From: Paracoccus salsus
GTDB taxonomy: Bacteria; Pseudomonadota; Alphaproteobacteria; Rhodobacterales; Rhodobacteraceae
Direction of reading: 5' to 3'
Length of the DNA: 64,000 nucleotides
Assembly (NCBI RefSeq): GCF_021556615.1
Contig: NZ_JAKGGD010000002.1
Coordinates: forward strand, 124,001 to 188,000
Each line of letters opens with the position of its first letter. Within the stretch, counting starts at the first letter, position 1. The notes beneath the pieces are model-generated. The model did not search any database, had not been told where the DNA came from, and saw nothing but the letters and a program-made list of their open reading frames with translations. The position numbers and the translations under genes are program-made. Positions 9,012 through 20,521 of this stretch are shown one piece after another.

Positions 9012-9613
9012 CGGTCGCGGCAACGCGGCCGGAAACCCGACCGCGCGGCGGCCACGGCCACCGATCGCGCGACATGAACGGCCGGCCCCTTGGGGTGCGC
9101 ATCACGGCTGGTGTCGTCGTGGCTGGCCAGCGTCCCACCGAAATGGCGGGCATGATCCGCCGCCGCGGCCTCGTTCGGCGAACCCCTTGCGATCGGGGCA
9201 CCATCAGCGGGGTGCGATCGTCCCCGAGCGCGGCCTCTTTCATCCGCGATTGCCGCGAGGCCACTGGCTTCATCAGCCCAGGATGACTGCGGGGCCAGGC
9301 CCATGCGCCCGTTGCCTTGGCGATTTCGGGCGCTCCGAATCGCGCCCGCGTTCCGCCGACCGATGTCACCGCGCGATCCATCAGGCATCTTGCTTGTGGA
9401 ATCGGCATGAAACGCCGCAAGATCAGAAACATGCAGCCGCGTCCCGCGGCGGGACGCAGATGTGGCGCGAAAGCCGCGGTGACGTCTTTGTCATCGCGGC
9501 CGCGCGCTCATGTCTGAATTGAAGGTCTTGAGGTCGCAAATCGTCCGTTGCCTGCGCGCAGCAGGTTTAGGTTGGCGAAAATCCAGGACAGCGCCATCGA
9601 AGGCAGGTGCGAT
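9012..9613. other. Gene-poor stretch with a possible phosphonate-gene relic
   Basis: About 600 bp between the emfourin gene and gbcA without a supported intact gene. On the minus strand, around 9111-9146, one frame reads HFGGTLASHDDT, which resembles the conserved LASHDDT motif of the phosphonate-metabolism hydrolase PhnM. The flanking residues do not continue the family, so at most it is a decayed fragment. Close to gbcA an imperfect inverted repeat CCTGC-GCGCA-GCAGG (about 9551-9565) could be an operator. Nothing else stands out. Confidence 0.35.
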
Positions 9614-10846
9614 ATGAACCACACGACCTCTACAGCCGAGCTGATCTCTCAGCGCAAGCCCGGCTACTCGCTTCCCCGCGACCTCTATTGCGGGCAGGAC
9701 GCCCTTCGCGACGATCTGGAACAGATCTGGTATCGCGAGTGGGTTTTCGCCATCCCGGCCTGCGAGATCCCGAAATCCGGAAACTTCGCGACGCTGCAAC
9801 TGGGCGAATACCCCGTCATCATCGTTCGCGGCTCCGACGGCCGCGTCCGGGCGTTCCACAATGTCTGTCGCCACCGGGGCCAGCGGCTCTGTTCAAAGGC
9901 TTCGGGCAGCAATCCCAAGCTGGTCTGCCCCTATCACCAGTGGACCTACGACCTGGACGGCAAGCTGCTTTATGCACGCGACATGGGCGAAGGCTTCGAC
10001 GCCTCCAAACACGGTCTGAAGCCTGTGCATTGCGTCGATATCGGCGGCATGATCTTTGTCTGCGTGGCCAAGGTGCCGCCGGCGATCAACGATCTTGCCC
10101 AGAACCTGATGCGCTATGCCGCCCCCAGCGGGCTGGCCGATGCCAAGGTCGCGTTCAGCCAGACGATCGTCGAGAAGGGCAACTGGAAGCTGGTGATGGA
10201 GAACAACCGCGAGTGTTATCACTGCGGTGGCAGCCACCCGTCCCTGTGCCGGACCTATTCGGACGACCCGCAGATGACGGTGATGGAAGGCCCGAATGCC
10301 GCCAGCAGCGAGATCCTGCAACACTGGGATCGCTGCGACGCTGCAAACCTGCCTTCGCGCTTTGTCAACGCGCCCGACATGCAGTGGCGCATGGCCCGTG
10401 TCCCGCTGATGGACAATGCCGAAAGCTTTACCATGTCGACCCGTGCCGCTGTTGCGATGCGGATGGGCACCATTCCCTGGAATGACGCCGGCAGCCTGAT
10501 GTTCTATCATTTCCCGTCCAGCTGGAACCACTTCCTGCCCGATCACGCCATCGTTTTCCGCATCCTGCCGATCAGCCCGATGGAAACCGAGGTCACGACC
10601 AAGTGGCTTGTCCACAAGGACGCCGTCGAGGGCAAGGATTACGACCTGCAGAAACTGACCGAGGTCTGGCTCGCAACCAATGACGAGGACCGTCAGGTGG
10701 TCGAGGAAAACCAGGCCGGCGTCCTGTCGCCTGCCTATGAGCCGGGTCCCTATTCGCCCAACCAGGAAGCAGGCGTGATCCACCTGGTCGACTGGTATTG
10801 CGGCCTGATGGCCAGCCGTCTGGGATTGCAGACCGCAGCAGAGTGA
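9614..10846 (+). CDS. gbcA: Glycine betaine demethylase, Rieske oxygenase subunit
   Basis: 410 aa Rieske non-haem iron oxygenase that converts glycine betaine to dimethylglycine and formaldehyde together with the reductase GbcB. The [2Fe-2S] Rieske ligands are C85-x-H87 (CRHRG) and C105-x2-H108 (CPYHQW). The mononuclear iron site is in ENNRECYHCGGSH (His203, His208) with the matching aspartate further on. The N-terminal ISQRKPGYSLPRDLYC and LKPVHC segments match GbcA closely. The start at 9614 begins MNHTTSTAELISQRK. It is followed 7 bp later by gbcB. Stachydrine- or carnitine-type substrates are less likely alternatives. Confidence 0.9.
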   Translation: MNHTTSTAELISQRKPGYSLPRDLYCGQDALRDDLEQIWYREWVFAIPACEIPKSGNFATLQLGEYPVIIVRGSDGRVRAFHNVCRHRGQRLCSKASGSNPKLVCPYHQWTYDLDGKLLYARDMGEGFDASKHGLKPVHCVDIGGMIFVCVAKVPPAINDLAQNLMRYAAPSGLADAKVAFSQTIVEKGNWKLVMENNRECYHCGGSHPSLCRTYSDDPQMTVMEGPNAASSEILQHWDRCDAANLPSRFVNAPDMQWRMARVPLMDNAESFTMSTRAAVAMRMGTIPWNDAGSLMFYHFPSSWNHFLPDHAIVFRILPISPMETEVTTKWLVHKDAVEGKDYDLQKLTEVWLATNDEDRQVVEENQAGVLSPAYEPGPYSPNQEAGVIHLVDWYCGLMASRLGLQTAAE

Positions 10847-10853
10847 GAAGACG

Positions 10854-11945
10854 ATGAAGAAGCCGCGCAGGAACTGGGCCGCCGAGCCATGGGACGATTC
10901 CGAGATGCTGGAATGCACCCAGATCGTGCCCGAGACCCCCGATACCTGGACCTTCACCTTCCGGTCCCCGTCGGGGGCCTGGTTCGACTATGAGCCGGGC
11001 CAGTTCATCACGCTGGATCTGCCTGTCGATCCCTCCCGGGGCGAGGCGGGGAACGTCCAGCGCACCTATACGATGTCGTCGTCTCCGTCGCGGCCGCTGT
11101 CGATCTCGGTCACGGCCAAGGCGCATGCCACTTCGGTCGCGACTCGCTGGATGATGGATCACATGAAGCCCGGCATGAGGATCCGCGCCTACGGACCCTC
11201 GGGCATCTTCAGCTTTCACCGGCACCCCGCGAAGAAATACCTGCTCATCTCGGCCGGGTCGGGGATCACCCCGATGATGTCGATGACGACCTGGGCGTGG
11301 GATTCGGGCGAGATGCCCGACATCGTCTTCGTCCATGCCGCGCGGCGTCCTTCGGACATGATCTTCCGCGACCGGCTTCAGCAACTGGCGAACCGCGTTC
11401 CCGGCCTGCAGTTGCGCCTGACCGTGGAAGAGCCCGAGCCGTTCAAGGCGTGGCCGGGCTTTCATGGACGTCTCAGCCAGATCATGCTGGGCCTGATGGC
11501 GCCGGACTATCTGGAACGCGAGGTCTTTTGCTGCGGACCCGAGCCCTTCATGCAGGCGGTCCGCGAAATGCTGATCTCGCTTGGCTACGACATGGAGCAT
11601 TACCACCAGGAGAGCTTTGGCGCGCCGATCGCGACCGAGGCCGAGGCTCCGGTCATCGATGACGTCATCCTGGACGACGATGCCAAGGCGCAGATCCGCT
11701 TTGCCGCCAGCGAGGTGGTTGCAACCTGCCACGAGACCGACACGGTCCTTTCCGTCGCCAAGCGGTCGGGCCTGAACATCCCGTCAGGATGCACCTTCGG
11801 CCTGTGCGGAACCTGCAAGGTCCGCAAGCTGTCGGGCGACGTGCACATGGTCCACAATGGCGGCATCAGCGACGAGGACATCGAGGAAGGCTGGATCCTC
11901 GCCTGCTGCTCCAACCCGATGGGCAAGGTCGAAATCGACGCCTGA
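10854..11945 (+). CDS. gbcB: Glycine betaine demethylase, ferredoxin-reductase subunit
   Basis: 363 aa electron-transfer partner of GbcA. The FAD domain comes first (RTYTMSSSPS, the flavin-binding RxYS-type motif, residues ~68-77), then the NAD-binding domain (LLISAGSGITPMMSM at ~132-146; VFCCGPEPFM at ~225-234), then a C-terminal plant-type [2Fe-2S] ferredoxin domain with CTFGLCGTCK and a distal CC pair (ILACCSNP). It forms an operon with gbcA. Its stop is only 6 bp from the stop of convergent murD, with no room for a separate terminator. Confidence 0.9.
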   Translation: MKKPRRNWAAEPWDDSEMLECTQIVPETPDTWTFTFRSPSGAWFDYEPGQFITLDLPVDPSRGEAGNVQRTYTMSSSPSRPLSISVTAKAHATSVATRWMMDHMKPGMRIRAYGPSGIFSFHRHPAKKYLLISAGSGITPMMSMTTWAWDSGEMPDIVFVHAARRPSDMIFRDRLQQLANRVPGLQLRLTVEEPEPFKAWPGFHGRLSQIMLGLMAPDYLEREVFCCGPEPFMQAVREMLISLGYDMEHYHQESFGAPIATEAEAPVIDDVILDDDAKAQIRFAASEVVATCHETDTVLSVAKRSGLNIPSGCTFGLCGTCKVRKLSGDVHMVHNGGISDEDIEEGWILACCSNPMGKVEIDA

Positions 11946-11951
11946 CGCCGA

Positions 11952-13355
11952 TCAGCGCCTTTGCAGGGCTTCGACCAGCGCGGTGAAATGCTCGCCGCGC
12001 TTTTCGAAATCCGCATACTGGTCGAAACTGGCGGCTGCCGGAGCCAGCAACACGGTGTCGCCGGGTTGGGCTTCGGCGGCGGCGCGACATACGGCCTGGT
12101 CCATCGTCTCGGCGATCTCGTGCGGGGTCTGGCCGATTTCCAGCGCAAAGTCGCGGGCCGAATGCCCGATCAGATAGGCCTTCGACACCCGGCCCAGATG
12201 TGGAACCAGGGCCGCGATGCCGCCATCCTTGCCCAGCCCCCCCGCGATCCAGCGGATCCGGTCAAAGGCCTGCAGGGCCTTGGCGGCGGCATCGACATTG
12301 GTCGCCTTGCTGTCATTGACGAACCGCACACCACCGATTTCCGCCACAAGCTGGCTACGATGAGGCAGTCCCGCGAAGCTGCGGAAGGCAGCCTCGATCT
12401 CGCGCGGGGCCAGCCCCACGGCGCGGCAGGCCGCATAGGCGGCACAGGCATTCTGATGGTTGTGGGCGCCCGGCAATCCGCCGATCTGGCGCATGTCGAT
12501 CGAGCCGGCCTGACGTCCCTTGCGGTATTCGGCCAGAAAACCCTTGCGGGCAAAGACCGACCAGGCACCGCGATCCAGTTTCTGTCCCGCCGAAATGCGG
12601 ATCACCCGGTCATCGGCGGGGCCCATCTGCAACTGGCCCGCCAGATACAGCCCCTCGGGTTCGTCGACACCGATCACCGCGCGATCCGGGCCGCCTTCGG
12701 CAAACAGGCGACGCTTGGCCGCGAAATATCCGCCAAGGCCCGCATGGCGATCCAGATGATCGGGCGACAGGTTGGTGAAGACGGCCACGTCCGGCGTCAG
12801 GGCGCGCGCCAGATCGGTCTGATAGCTGGACAGTTCCAGCACCACGACCTCGCCATCGACAGCCGGCTGCAGGGACAGCACGCCGGTGCCGATATTGCCG
12901 CCCATCTGGGTCGGCCGTCCGCATTCGTTCAGGATATGGTGGATCAGCGCGGTCGTCGTGGACTTGCCGTTCGAACCCGTGACCGCGATCACCTTTGGCG
13001 TCCGGTCGAACCCGTCCCAGTCGGGGGTGGCATAGCTGCGGAAAAACAGCCCGATATCGTTGTCGACCGGCACCCCCAGCGCGCAGGCCATCGCGATCGC
13101 GGGATGTGGTCTGGGATAGAGATGCGGAATGCCGGGCGAGGTGATCAGCGCCGTCACGCCGTGCCAGGCATCCGGATCGGTCAGATCCACGATGCGCAGC
13201 CCTTCGGCCCGGGCGGCCTCGCGGGTGTCGTGGCCATCATCCCACGCGACGACCGTTGCGCCGCCCGCAGCCAGGGCCGCGACCGTGGCCTTGCCGGAAC
13301 GGCCAAGGCCGAGGACGGCAACAGTCTGGTTTTCAACGCCTTGAACCGCAATCAT
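11952..13355 (-). CDS. murD: UDP-N-acetylmuramoyl-L-alanine--D-glutamate ligase
   Basis: 467 aa cytoplasmic Mur ligase that adds D-glutamate to UDP-MurNAc-L-Ala. The N-terminal Rossmann motif is [14 protein letters not shown], the ATP loop is [18 protein letters not shown] (residues ~113-130), and the family segment [12 protein letters not shown] follows. ATG 13355 gives the typical MIAVQG opening; a GTG three codons upstream is an alternative. It is the last member of the dcw block here; ftsW, murG and murC, which normally follow, are absent and the convergent gbcB gene is met instead. Confidence 0.96.
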   Translation of the reverse strand: MIAVQGVENQTVAVLGLGRSGKATVAALAAGGATVVAWDDGHDTREAARAEGLRIVDLTDPDAWHGVTALITSPGIPHLYPRPHPAIAMACALGVPVDNDIGLFFRSYATPDWDGFDRTPKVIAVTGSNGKSTTTALIHHILNECGRPTQMGGNIGTGVLSLQPAVDGEVVVLELSSYQTDLARALTPDVAVFTNLSPDHLDRHAGLGGYFAAKRRLFAEGGPDRAVIGVDEPEGLYLAGQLQMGPADDRVIRISAGQKLDRGAWSVFARKGFLAEYRKGRQAGSIDMRQIGGLPGAHNHQNACAAYAACRAVGLAPREIEAAFRSFAGLPHRSQLVAEIGGVRFVNDSKATNVDAAAKALQAFDRIRWIAGGLGKDGGIAALVPHLGRVSKAYLIGHSARDFALEIGQTPHEIAETMDQAVCRAAAEAQPGDTVLLAPAAASFDQYADFEKRGEHFTALVEALQRR

Positions 13356-13428
13356 CCGGCACACCTGATCTTGAACGCCGGGGCAGTCTGCCTCCGGACC
13401 CGCGAGGACATCTGCAACAGACCATGGG

Positions 13429-14510
<1,082 letters not shown>

Positions 14511-14511
<1 letters not shown>

Positions 14512-15881
14512 CACGCATCCCCTTCGTTCAGGGCATGCCTGAGGGCGTCAACAACGGTCGAGATCTTCGAGGATTTCGACCCCTTCACCAGAACGGTGTC
14601 GCCGGGCGCGACCAGCGCGTCGACCCGTGCGGCCAGTTCTGCCGCGTCCCGTGCCCATTCGCCACGCTTGGCGGGCGGCAGGGCGTCATGCAGATGCCGC
14701 ATCCGCACACCCGCGCTGTGCACCAGATCGACCTTTCTCATCGCCGGATCGTCGGCCACGGCTCGGTGCATCATCATCTCCTCCGGGCCCAGTTCCAGCA
14801 TGTCTCCGAGGATCGCCACGCGCCGGCCACCCTCGAGTCCGGCCAACGTCGCCAGCCCCGCGGCCAGTGAGGCCGGGTTGGCGTTGAACGCATCGTCGAT
14901 CAGCCGGATGGAACCCAACTCCTCGACGGCGCCGCGACCCCGGGGCGGGTGCCAGTCGGCCAGATGCCGCGCCGACTCTGCCAGATCGGCGCCGGCCGCC
15001 GACAGGGCGGCCAGCACGCCGACGGCATTCAGTGCGAAATGCGCGCCGGTGGTCCGCAACGTGAAATCGACGGGCTCGCCGGTGATCGTGGCGCGGCAGG
15101 ACAAGGCGCCGGCCTCGGGCCTGGCATGCACAAGCCTTGCCATTCCCTCTCGGCCAAAGCCCAGCACGATGGCGCCCGCCGCGTCCGCGCAGTCGCGCAG
15201 GATCGGGGTGACGGGCAGGTCCTCGGGCAGGATCGCGGTGCCCGCGGGTTCCAGCCCCAGGAAGATCGCGCCCTTTTCACGCGCGATCCCGTCGATTGCC
15301 CCGAACGCTTCGAGATGGGCGGCGGCGACGGTGGTGATCAGCGCGACATGCGGGCGGGCCAGCCGCGACAGGGGTTCGATTTCGCCGGGATGGTTCATGC
15401 CGATCTCGACGATCGCGAAATCGGTATCGGCCGGCATGCGGGCCAGCGTCAGCGGCACGCCCCAGTGATTGTTGTAGCTCGCCTCGGCGGCATGAATCCG
15501 CCCCTGTCCCGTCAGCGCGACCCGCGCCATGTCCTTTGTCGAGGTCTTGCCGACCGAGCCGGTGATGGCGACGACCTTGCCGGTCATCCGCGCCCGGCCC
15601 GCCCGGCCCAGATCCTGCAGCGCGGGCAGCACCGCCGGCACGATCAGCAGCGGCGCGTCGGCGGGCACATTGTCGGGAACATGGTCAACCAGCGCGGCGC
15701 AGGCGCCGCTCGCCAGGGCCTGCGCCACGAAATCATGGCCATCGCGCACATCCTTCAGCGCGACGAACAGATCGCCCGGGCTGATCGTCCGCGTATCGAT
15801 CGAGACACCCGAGGCCGTCCACTGACCCTGGGCCCGTCCTCCGGTCGCGGCGGCGGCGTCAGTGGCCGTCCAGAGGCTCAT
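14511..15881 (-). CDS. murF: UDP-MurNAc-tripeptide--D-alanyl-D-alanine ligase
   Basis: 456 aa Mur ligase adding D-Ala-D-Ala to UDP-MurNAc-tripeptide. Seen: the N-terminal [16 protein letters not shown] motif, ATP loop [13 protein letters not shown] (~109-121), [10 protein letters not shown], and the FNANPASL segment of the C-terminal half. Overlaps murE upstream by 4 bp and mraY downstream by 1 bp. Confidence 0.97.
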
Positions 15882-17377
15882 ATCCTGCCATCCAGCGCGG
15901 CGACCGCGACCGAGGCCTGTTCGGCATCGTCGAACGGATAGACATCATGGCCGACGACCTGGCCGGTCTCGTGGCCTTTGCCGCAGATCAGCAGCGCGTC
16001 GCCCGGTTGCAGCGCATCGACGCCGCGCAGGATGGCCTCGGCCCTGTCGCCCACTTCGGTCGCCTCGGGACCCGCGCCCTCCATGACTGCGGCGCGAATC
16101 GCTGCGGGGTCCTCGGTTCGGGGGTTGTCGTCGGTCACGATCACCACGTCGGCATGGTCGCGCGCGGCCTGCCCCATCAGCGGGCGCTTGCCCTTGTCAC
16201 GGTCACCACCCGCGCCGATCACGCAAATGATCCGGCCCATCACATGCGGCCGCAGCGATTGCAGCGCCGCGATGACCGCACCGGGCTTGTGGGCATAATC
16301 GACGAACACTGCCGCGCCGTTCTCGCGCTGTGCGACAAGCTGCATGCGGCCGCGCACGGTCTGCAGTTCGGGAAGGGCCCGCAGCACCCTCTCGGCCGGA
16401 TCGCCCGAGGCCAGCACCAGCCCCACCGCCGCCAGCACGTTTTCAGCCTGGAAACCGCCGATCAGCGGCAGCCGGACCATGTGTGCCTGCCCCATGAGCG
16501 AGAATCGCAGATCCTGGCCGGTCGAATCGTAACGCTGCCCCAGGATCCGCAGCAGCGCAGCCTCGCCGTGGCCGACACTGGTCAGCGCCAGGCCGCGATC
16601 CATGGCGATGTCGGCCATCTGGCGACCGCGCTCACCATCGACATTGATGACGGCGGCTTCGCCATCTTCAAGAATATGGTTGAACAGCAATGCCTTGGCC
16701 GCGAAATATTCGTCAAAGCCGGCATGGTAGTCCAGGTGGTCCTGGCTGAAATTGGTGAAGGCCGCAGCCTCGACCCGCACGCCGTCCAGCCGCCTCTGGT
16801 CCAGCCCGTGGCTGGAAGCCTCCATCGCGGCATGGGTGACGCCAGCCCGGGCTGCCTCGGACAGCACGCGATGCAGGGTGACGGGTTCGGGCGTCGTATG
16901 GGCCAGCTTGGCCTCGTAATCGCCCTGAACGCCCATCGTGCCAAGACTGATCGCCTTGTGCCCCAGCGTCTGCCAAATCTGCCGTGTAAAGCTGGCGACG
17001 GATGTCTTGCCCGAGGTGCCGGTCACGGCCACGACATGGTCCGGCTGGACCTCGAACCACAGCGCGGCGGCGCCCGCCAATGCGGCACGCGGGTCCTCGG
17101 CCACCACCAGCGCGCCCGACCAGCCGGCCAGCGACTCGGCCGCCATCTCGGCGCCGGCGCGATCGGTCAGCACCGCGGCCGCATCCATCCGAAGCGCGTA
17201 GGGAATGAATTCGGCGCCGTGCCGTGCCGACCCCGGCAGCGCCGCGAACAGGTGACCCGGCTTGACGGTGCGGCTATCGACGGAAAGTCCGGTGATGGCC
17301 GGATCGCGCCCATCCCTTGCCCGCAGCCCCAGCTGCGCCAGCGTCTTCGTGGTCTGCCTCACCGTTTCACCCGTCAT
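15878..17377 (-). CDS. murE: UDP-MurNAc-L-Ala-D-Glu--meso-diaminopimelate ligase
   Basis: 499 aa Mur ligase. ATP loop VTGTSGKTSVASFTRQIW (~119-136), AMEASSHGLDQ, FTNFSQDHLDYH, and the DDNPRTEDP motif near residue 416. The DNPR sequence is the signature of enzymes that add meso-diaminopimelate rather than lysine, which fits a Gram-negative wall. Overlaps ftsI and murF by 4 bp each. Confidence 0.97.
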   Translation of the reverse strand: MTGETVRQTTKTLAQLGLRARDGRDPAITGLSVDSRTVKPGHLFAALPGSARHGAEFIPYALRMDAAAVLTDRAGAEMAAESLAGWSGALVVAEDPRAALAGAAALWFEVQPDHVVAVTGTSGKTSVASFTRQIWQTLGHKAISLGTMGVQGDYEAKLAHTTPEPVTLHRVLSEAARAGVTHAAMEASSHGLDQRRLDGVRVEAAAFTNFSQDHLDYHAGFDEYFAAKALLFNHILEDGEAAVINVDGERGRQMADIAMDRGLALTSVGHGEAALLRILGQRYDSTGQDLRFSLMGQAHMVRLPLIGGFQAENVLAAVGLVLASGDPAERVLRALPELQTVRGRMQLVAQRENGAAVFVDYAHKPGAVIAALQSLRPHVMGRIICVIGAGGDRDKGKRPLMGQAARDHADVVIVTDDNPRTEDPAAIRAAVMEGAGPEATEVGDRAEAILRGVDALQPGDALLICGKGHETGQVVGHDVYPFDDAEQASVAVAALDGRI

Positions 17378-19206
17378 CTGCTCGAAACGAGCTTTATCCC
17401 ATCGGCAGGCTGGGGTTCAACACGCGGCAGGAAACGCGGAGCGATAGCCGGCAGTTTTTCGTCGGTCCTGGCCGGCAGCCCGACCAGCGGCGCCAGGCGG
17501 CGCACCAGCTCGGCCGCGACCGGCACGGCGGTCATCCCCGCCGTCCGGCTTTCACCACCGCCTGCGCTGCGGGCCGACGGCTCATCCAGGGTGACGATCA
17601 GCACATATCGGGGATCGCTGGCCGGAAAGACCGAGGCGAAGGTCGCGACCACCTTGTCCTTGTAGTAGCCGCCATTGGGACGAGGCTTGTCGGCGGTGCC
17701 CGTCTTGCCGGCGACCTCGTAGCCCTCGACCTCGGCCTGGCGCGCGGTGCCGCGCGTCACGACCTGACGCAACATGCCGATCGCCATCTCTGCGGCGCGG
17801 GCCGACAGGACCTGCTCGCCCTCGGGGCGCTTGCGGCCGTGGATCAAGGTCGGCGTCACGCGCTTCCCGTGGTTTGCGATCGTCGCATAGGCCGAGGCCA
17901 GATGCAGCGGGCTGGCGGCGAGCCCGTGGCCAAACGACACCGTCGCCGACGTGACCGCCGGCCAGCGTGACGGCACCAGCGGCTGGCCGGTGGGCGCCTC
18001 GACCATCTCGACCGGCGTCGGCGCGAACAGGCCCAGCTTTTCCAGGAAGTCCTTCTGCCGCTCGACCCCCAGCATCTGGGCGATCCGCACCGTGCCCACG
18101 TTCGAGGATTTCACGATCACATCCGTCGCGCTCAGCTCTTTTCCGTAGTTGTGGAAATCGTGGATCCGATACTTGCCGATCTTCATCGGGCTTGAGGAGT
18201 TGATGCCCGAATTCGGGTTGATCAATTTCAGGTCCAGCGCCTGCGCAACGGGGAAGATCTTGAAGGTCGAGCCAAGCTCGTACTGGCCCTGCACCGCGCG
18301 ATTGAACAGCGGGCTGTCCGAGGGGTCGCCCTTCAGCAAGGGCCGGGGCCTGTCGTTGGGATCGAAATCAGGCAGGCTGGCCATCGCGACGATCTCGCCC
18401 GTCTCGACCTCCATCAGGATGCCGGCCGCGCCCTTGGCGCGCATCAGCTTCATGCCCGATCCCAGCACCTCTTCCATCGCGGACTGCACCGTCAGGTCGA
18501 TCGAAAGCGCCAAGGGCGCCCCGTCATGCGTCGGATCGCGCAGCCAGTTGTCGAACGCCTTCTCGACGCCCGCCACACCCAGCACCTCGGCACTGCTGAC
18601 ACCCTCGTTGCCGAAGCCCGATCCGCCGAGAATATGGCTGGCGACATCGCCGTTGGGATAGACGCGCATCTCGCGCGGGCCGAACAGCAGCCCGGGCTCG
18701 CCGATATCGTGGACCGCCTGCATCTGTTCGGGGCTGATCTTGCGCTTGATCCACATGAATTTGCGGCCGCCGGTAAAGTCCTTGACCAGCTGCGCTTCTT
18801 CCAGGTCGGGAAAGATCTGCGCCAGGCCCTTCGCCGCGCCAATCGGGTCAACCATCTGGCGGGGATGGGCGTAAAGCGAATGGGTCAGCAGATTGGTTGC
18901 CAGCACGCGGCCGCGCCTGTCCGTGATGTCGGCGCGTTGCGACATGATCTGGCCGGACAGGACCTGGCTGCGCGGCTCGCTGGGTTCGCTGGATGCCAGC
19001 GCGCCCATCCGCAGCCCGACCGTGCTGAAAGCCAGCACGAAACAGGCCGCCATCAGCACCAGCCGGCCTTCGGCCCGCCGGCGCGCCCTGTCCTGGATTT
19101 CCTCGTGCCGCCGGCGTCGGTTCTCGGCCTCGATCTCGTCGGGGTTCTCGCCGCGTTCACGGGCGCGAAGGATACGGGCCAGCGGGCGCAAGGGGGTGCG
19201 GATCAT
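17374..19206 (-). CDS. ftsI: Peptidoglycan D,D-transpeptidase FtsI (PBP3)
   Basis: 610 aa division-specific class B penicillin-binding protein. A charged cytoplasmic tail of ~48 residues precedes one membrane anchor (LVLMAACFVLAFSTVGLRMG). The pedestal domain begins at RADITDRRGRVLATN. Catalytic motifs are STFK (Ser313), SSN (367-369) and KTGT (501-504). The cytoplasmic tail is rich in Arg and Glu. Overlaps ftsL and murE by 4 bp. Confidence 0.97.
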   Translation of the reverse strand: MIRTPLRPLARILRARERGENPDEIEAENRRRRHEEIQDRARRRAEGRLVLMAACFVLAFSTVGLRMGALASSEPSEPRSQVLSGQIMSQRADITDRRGRVLATNLLTHSLYAHPRQMVDPIGAAKGLAQIFPDLEEAQLVKDFTGGRKFMWIKRKISPEQMQAVHDIGEPGLLFGPREMRVYPNGDVASHILGGSGFGNEGVSSAEVLGVAGVEKAFDNWLRDPTHDGAPLALSIDLTVQSAMEEVLGSGMKLMRAKGAAGILMEVETGEIVAMASLPDFDPNDRPRPLLKGDPSDSPLFNRAVQGQYELGSTFKIFPVAQALDLKLINPNSGINSSSPMKIGKYRIHDFHNYGKELSATDVIVKSSNVGTVRIAQMLGVERQKDFLEKLGLFAPTPVEMVEAPTGQPLVPSRWPAVTSATVSFGHGLAASPLHLASAYATIANHGKRVTPTLIHGRKRPEGEQVLSARAAEMAIGMLRQVVTRGTARQAEVEGYEVAGKTGTADKPRPNGGYYKDKVVATFASVFPASDPRYVLIVTLDEPSARSAGGGESRTAGMTAVPVAAELVRRLAPLVGLPARTDEKLPAIAPRFLPRVEPQPADGIKLVSSR

Positions 19207-19550
19207 GGCTGTTGCTCCTCGGAATCGGCCCTCTCGACGGGATCGGCGTCGGGCGGCGCAGGCGGCTTTGGGTAGTCGACATGACCCAGATCGATGTACT
19301 GGCCGGATTCGACCGGCACCAGTTGCAGGCGTTCAAAGTTCAGATCGACCAGTTCGCGCAGGCGATCGGGCCGGTTGAGATAGGCCCATTCCGCCCGCAG
19401 CACGCCCAGATCGTCGCGCAGGCCGGCGATCTCGCGCTGAACCTGACCCATCTCGCTGATCTCGGCCTGGGTGCGGTAATTCTCGCGATAGGCCCAGAAG
19501 GCCAGCCCCATCACCAGCAGCGTCACCAGCAGATATGTCAGAGAGCGCAT
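19203..19550 (-). CDS. ftsL: Cell division protein FtsL
   Basis: 115 aa bitopic membrane protein of the divisome FtsQLB complex. One membrane helix at residues ~3-20 (SLTYLLVTLLVMGLAFWAY) is followed by a periplasmic coiled coil (QAEISEMGQVQREIAGLRDD) and the conserved AEWAYLNRPDRLRELV segment. The C-terminus is proline-rich and acidic. Start and stop codons both overlap the neighbouring genes. Identification rests on the family segment and on position between rsmH and ftsI. Confidence 0.9.
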   Translation of the reverse strand: MRSLTYLLVTLLVMGLAFWAYRENYRTQAEISEMGQVQREIAGLRDDLGVLRAEWAYLNRPDRLRELVDLNFERLQLVPVESGQYIDLGHVDYPKPPAPPDADPVERADSEEQQP

Positions 19551-20518
19551 CAGCTGCCCCCTTTCGCTGGCAGACGCGGCATGGCCAGGGCACCTGCGTC
19601 GATCTCGGCGGCCGGCGCGTCGGTGCGGATGGCGACGCGCAGCAGCGCCGAACGTGCGCGCGGGTTGCCGGCCGTTTCATCCGCATCCGGGCCGATGGCA
19701 CGGCGAAACGGAAGGCGGAAGGCTGCCGGCGCGGTCTCGGGCACCGGGGCATAGCGGCTGCCGCCCCCGGCGCTGTTCGACCGTGCCTGCATGAACCGCT
19801 TGACGATCCGGTCCTCAAGCGAGTGAAAGCTGACGACGGCCAGTTTGCCGCCCGGCTTCAAGGCGCGCTCGGCGGCGGAAAGCCCATCGACAAGCTGGCG
19901 GAATTCGTCGTTCACCCAGATGCGGATGGCCTGGAAGCTGCGAGTCGCCGGATGACTCTGCCCGGGCTTCGGCCGCGGCAGGCAGGAGGCCACGATTTCA
20001 GCCAGTTGTTCGGTCCGCGTCAGGGGGCGGGCGGCGACGATCGCGCGGGCGATCCGGCGCGAGGCGCGCTCTTCGCCGTAATGGAAAAGCACATCCGCGA
20101 TCACCGCTTCGTCCGCGCTGTTCAGCAGGTCGGCGGCAGACGGTCCCCCCTGGCCCATCCGCATGTCCAGCGGGCCGTCGCGCAGGAATGAAAACCCGCG
20201 CTCGGCCTGATCCAGCTGCATCGAGCTGACGCCCAGATCAAGCACGACCCCGTCGAGCGGTTGTCCGGCCAGACGGTCCAGTTCGGAAAATGTGCCCTCG
20301 ACCAGCCGCAGCCGGTCGGCATACTCGCCGGCCCAGCCCTGCGCCATCGCAAGCACGGCGGGATCTCGATCGACGCCGATGACCAGGTCCGCCCCGGCCG
20401 CAAGCAGACCGCGCGCATAGCCGCCCGCCCCGAACGTGCCGTCCAGCCAGATGCCGCAAACGGGTTCGACCGCTTTCAGCAGCGGCTTCAGCAGGACAGG
20501 GATGTGCGGGTCGGCCAT
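19550..20518 (-). CDS. rsmH: 16S rRNA (cytosine-1402-N4)-methyltransferase
   Basis: 322 aa SAM-dependent methyltransferase that modifies C1402 in the 16S decoding centre. The start [16 protein letters not shown] motif [37 protein letters not shown] and [14 protein letters not shown] are all diagnostic. It lies 3 bp downstream of mraZ, the standard dcw arrangement. Confidence 0.97.
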   Translation of the reverse strand: MADPHIPVLLKPLLKAVEPVCGIWLDGTFGAGGYARGLLAAGADLVIGVDRDPAVLAMAQGWAGEYADRLRLVEGTFSELDRLAGQPLDGVVLDLGVSSMQLDQAERGFSFLRDGPLDMRMGQGGPSAADLLNSADEAVIADVLFHYGEERASRRIARAIVAARPLTRTEQLAEIVASCLPRPKPGQSHPATRSFQAIRIWVNDEFRQLVDGLSAAERALKPGGKLAVVSFHSLEDRIVKRFMQARSNSAGGGSRYAPVPETAPAAFRLPFRRAIGPDADETAGNPRARSALLRVAIRTDAPAAEIDAGALAMPRLPAKGGS

Positions 20519-20521
20519 GGG

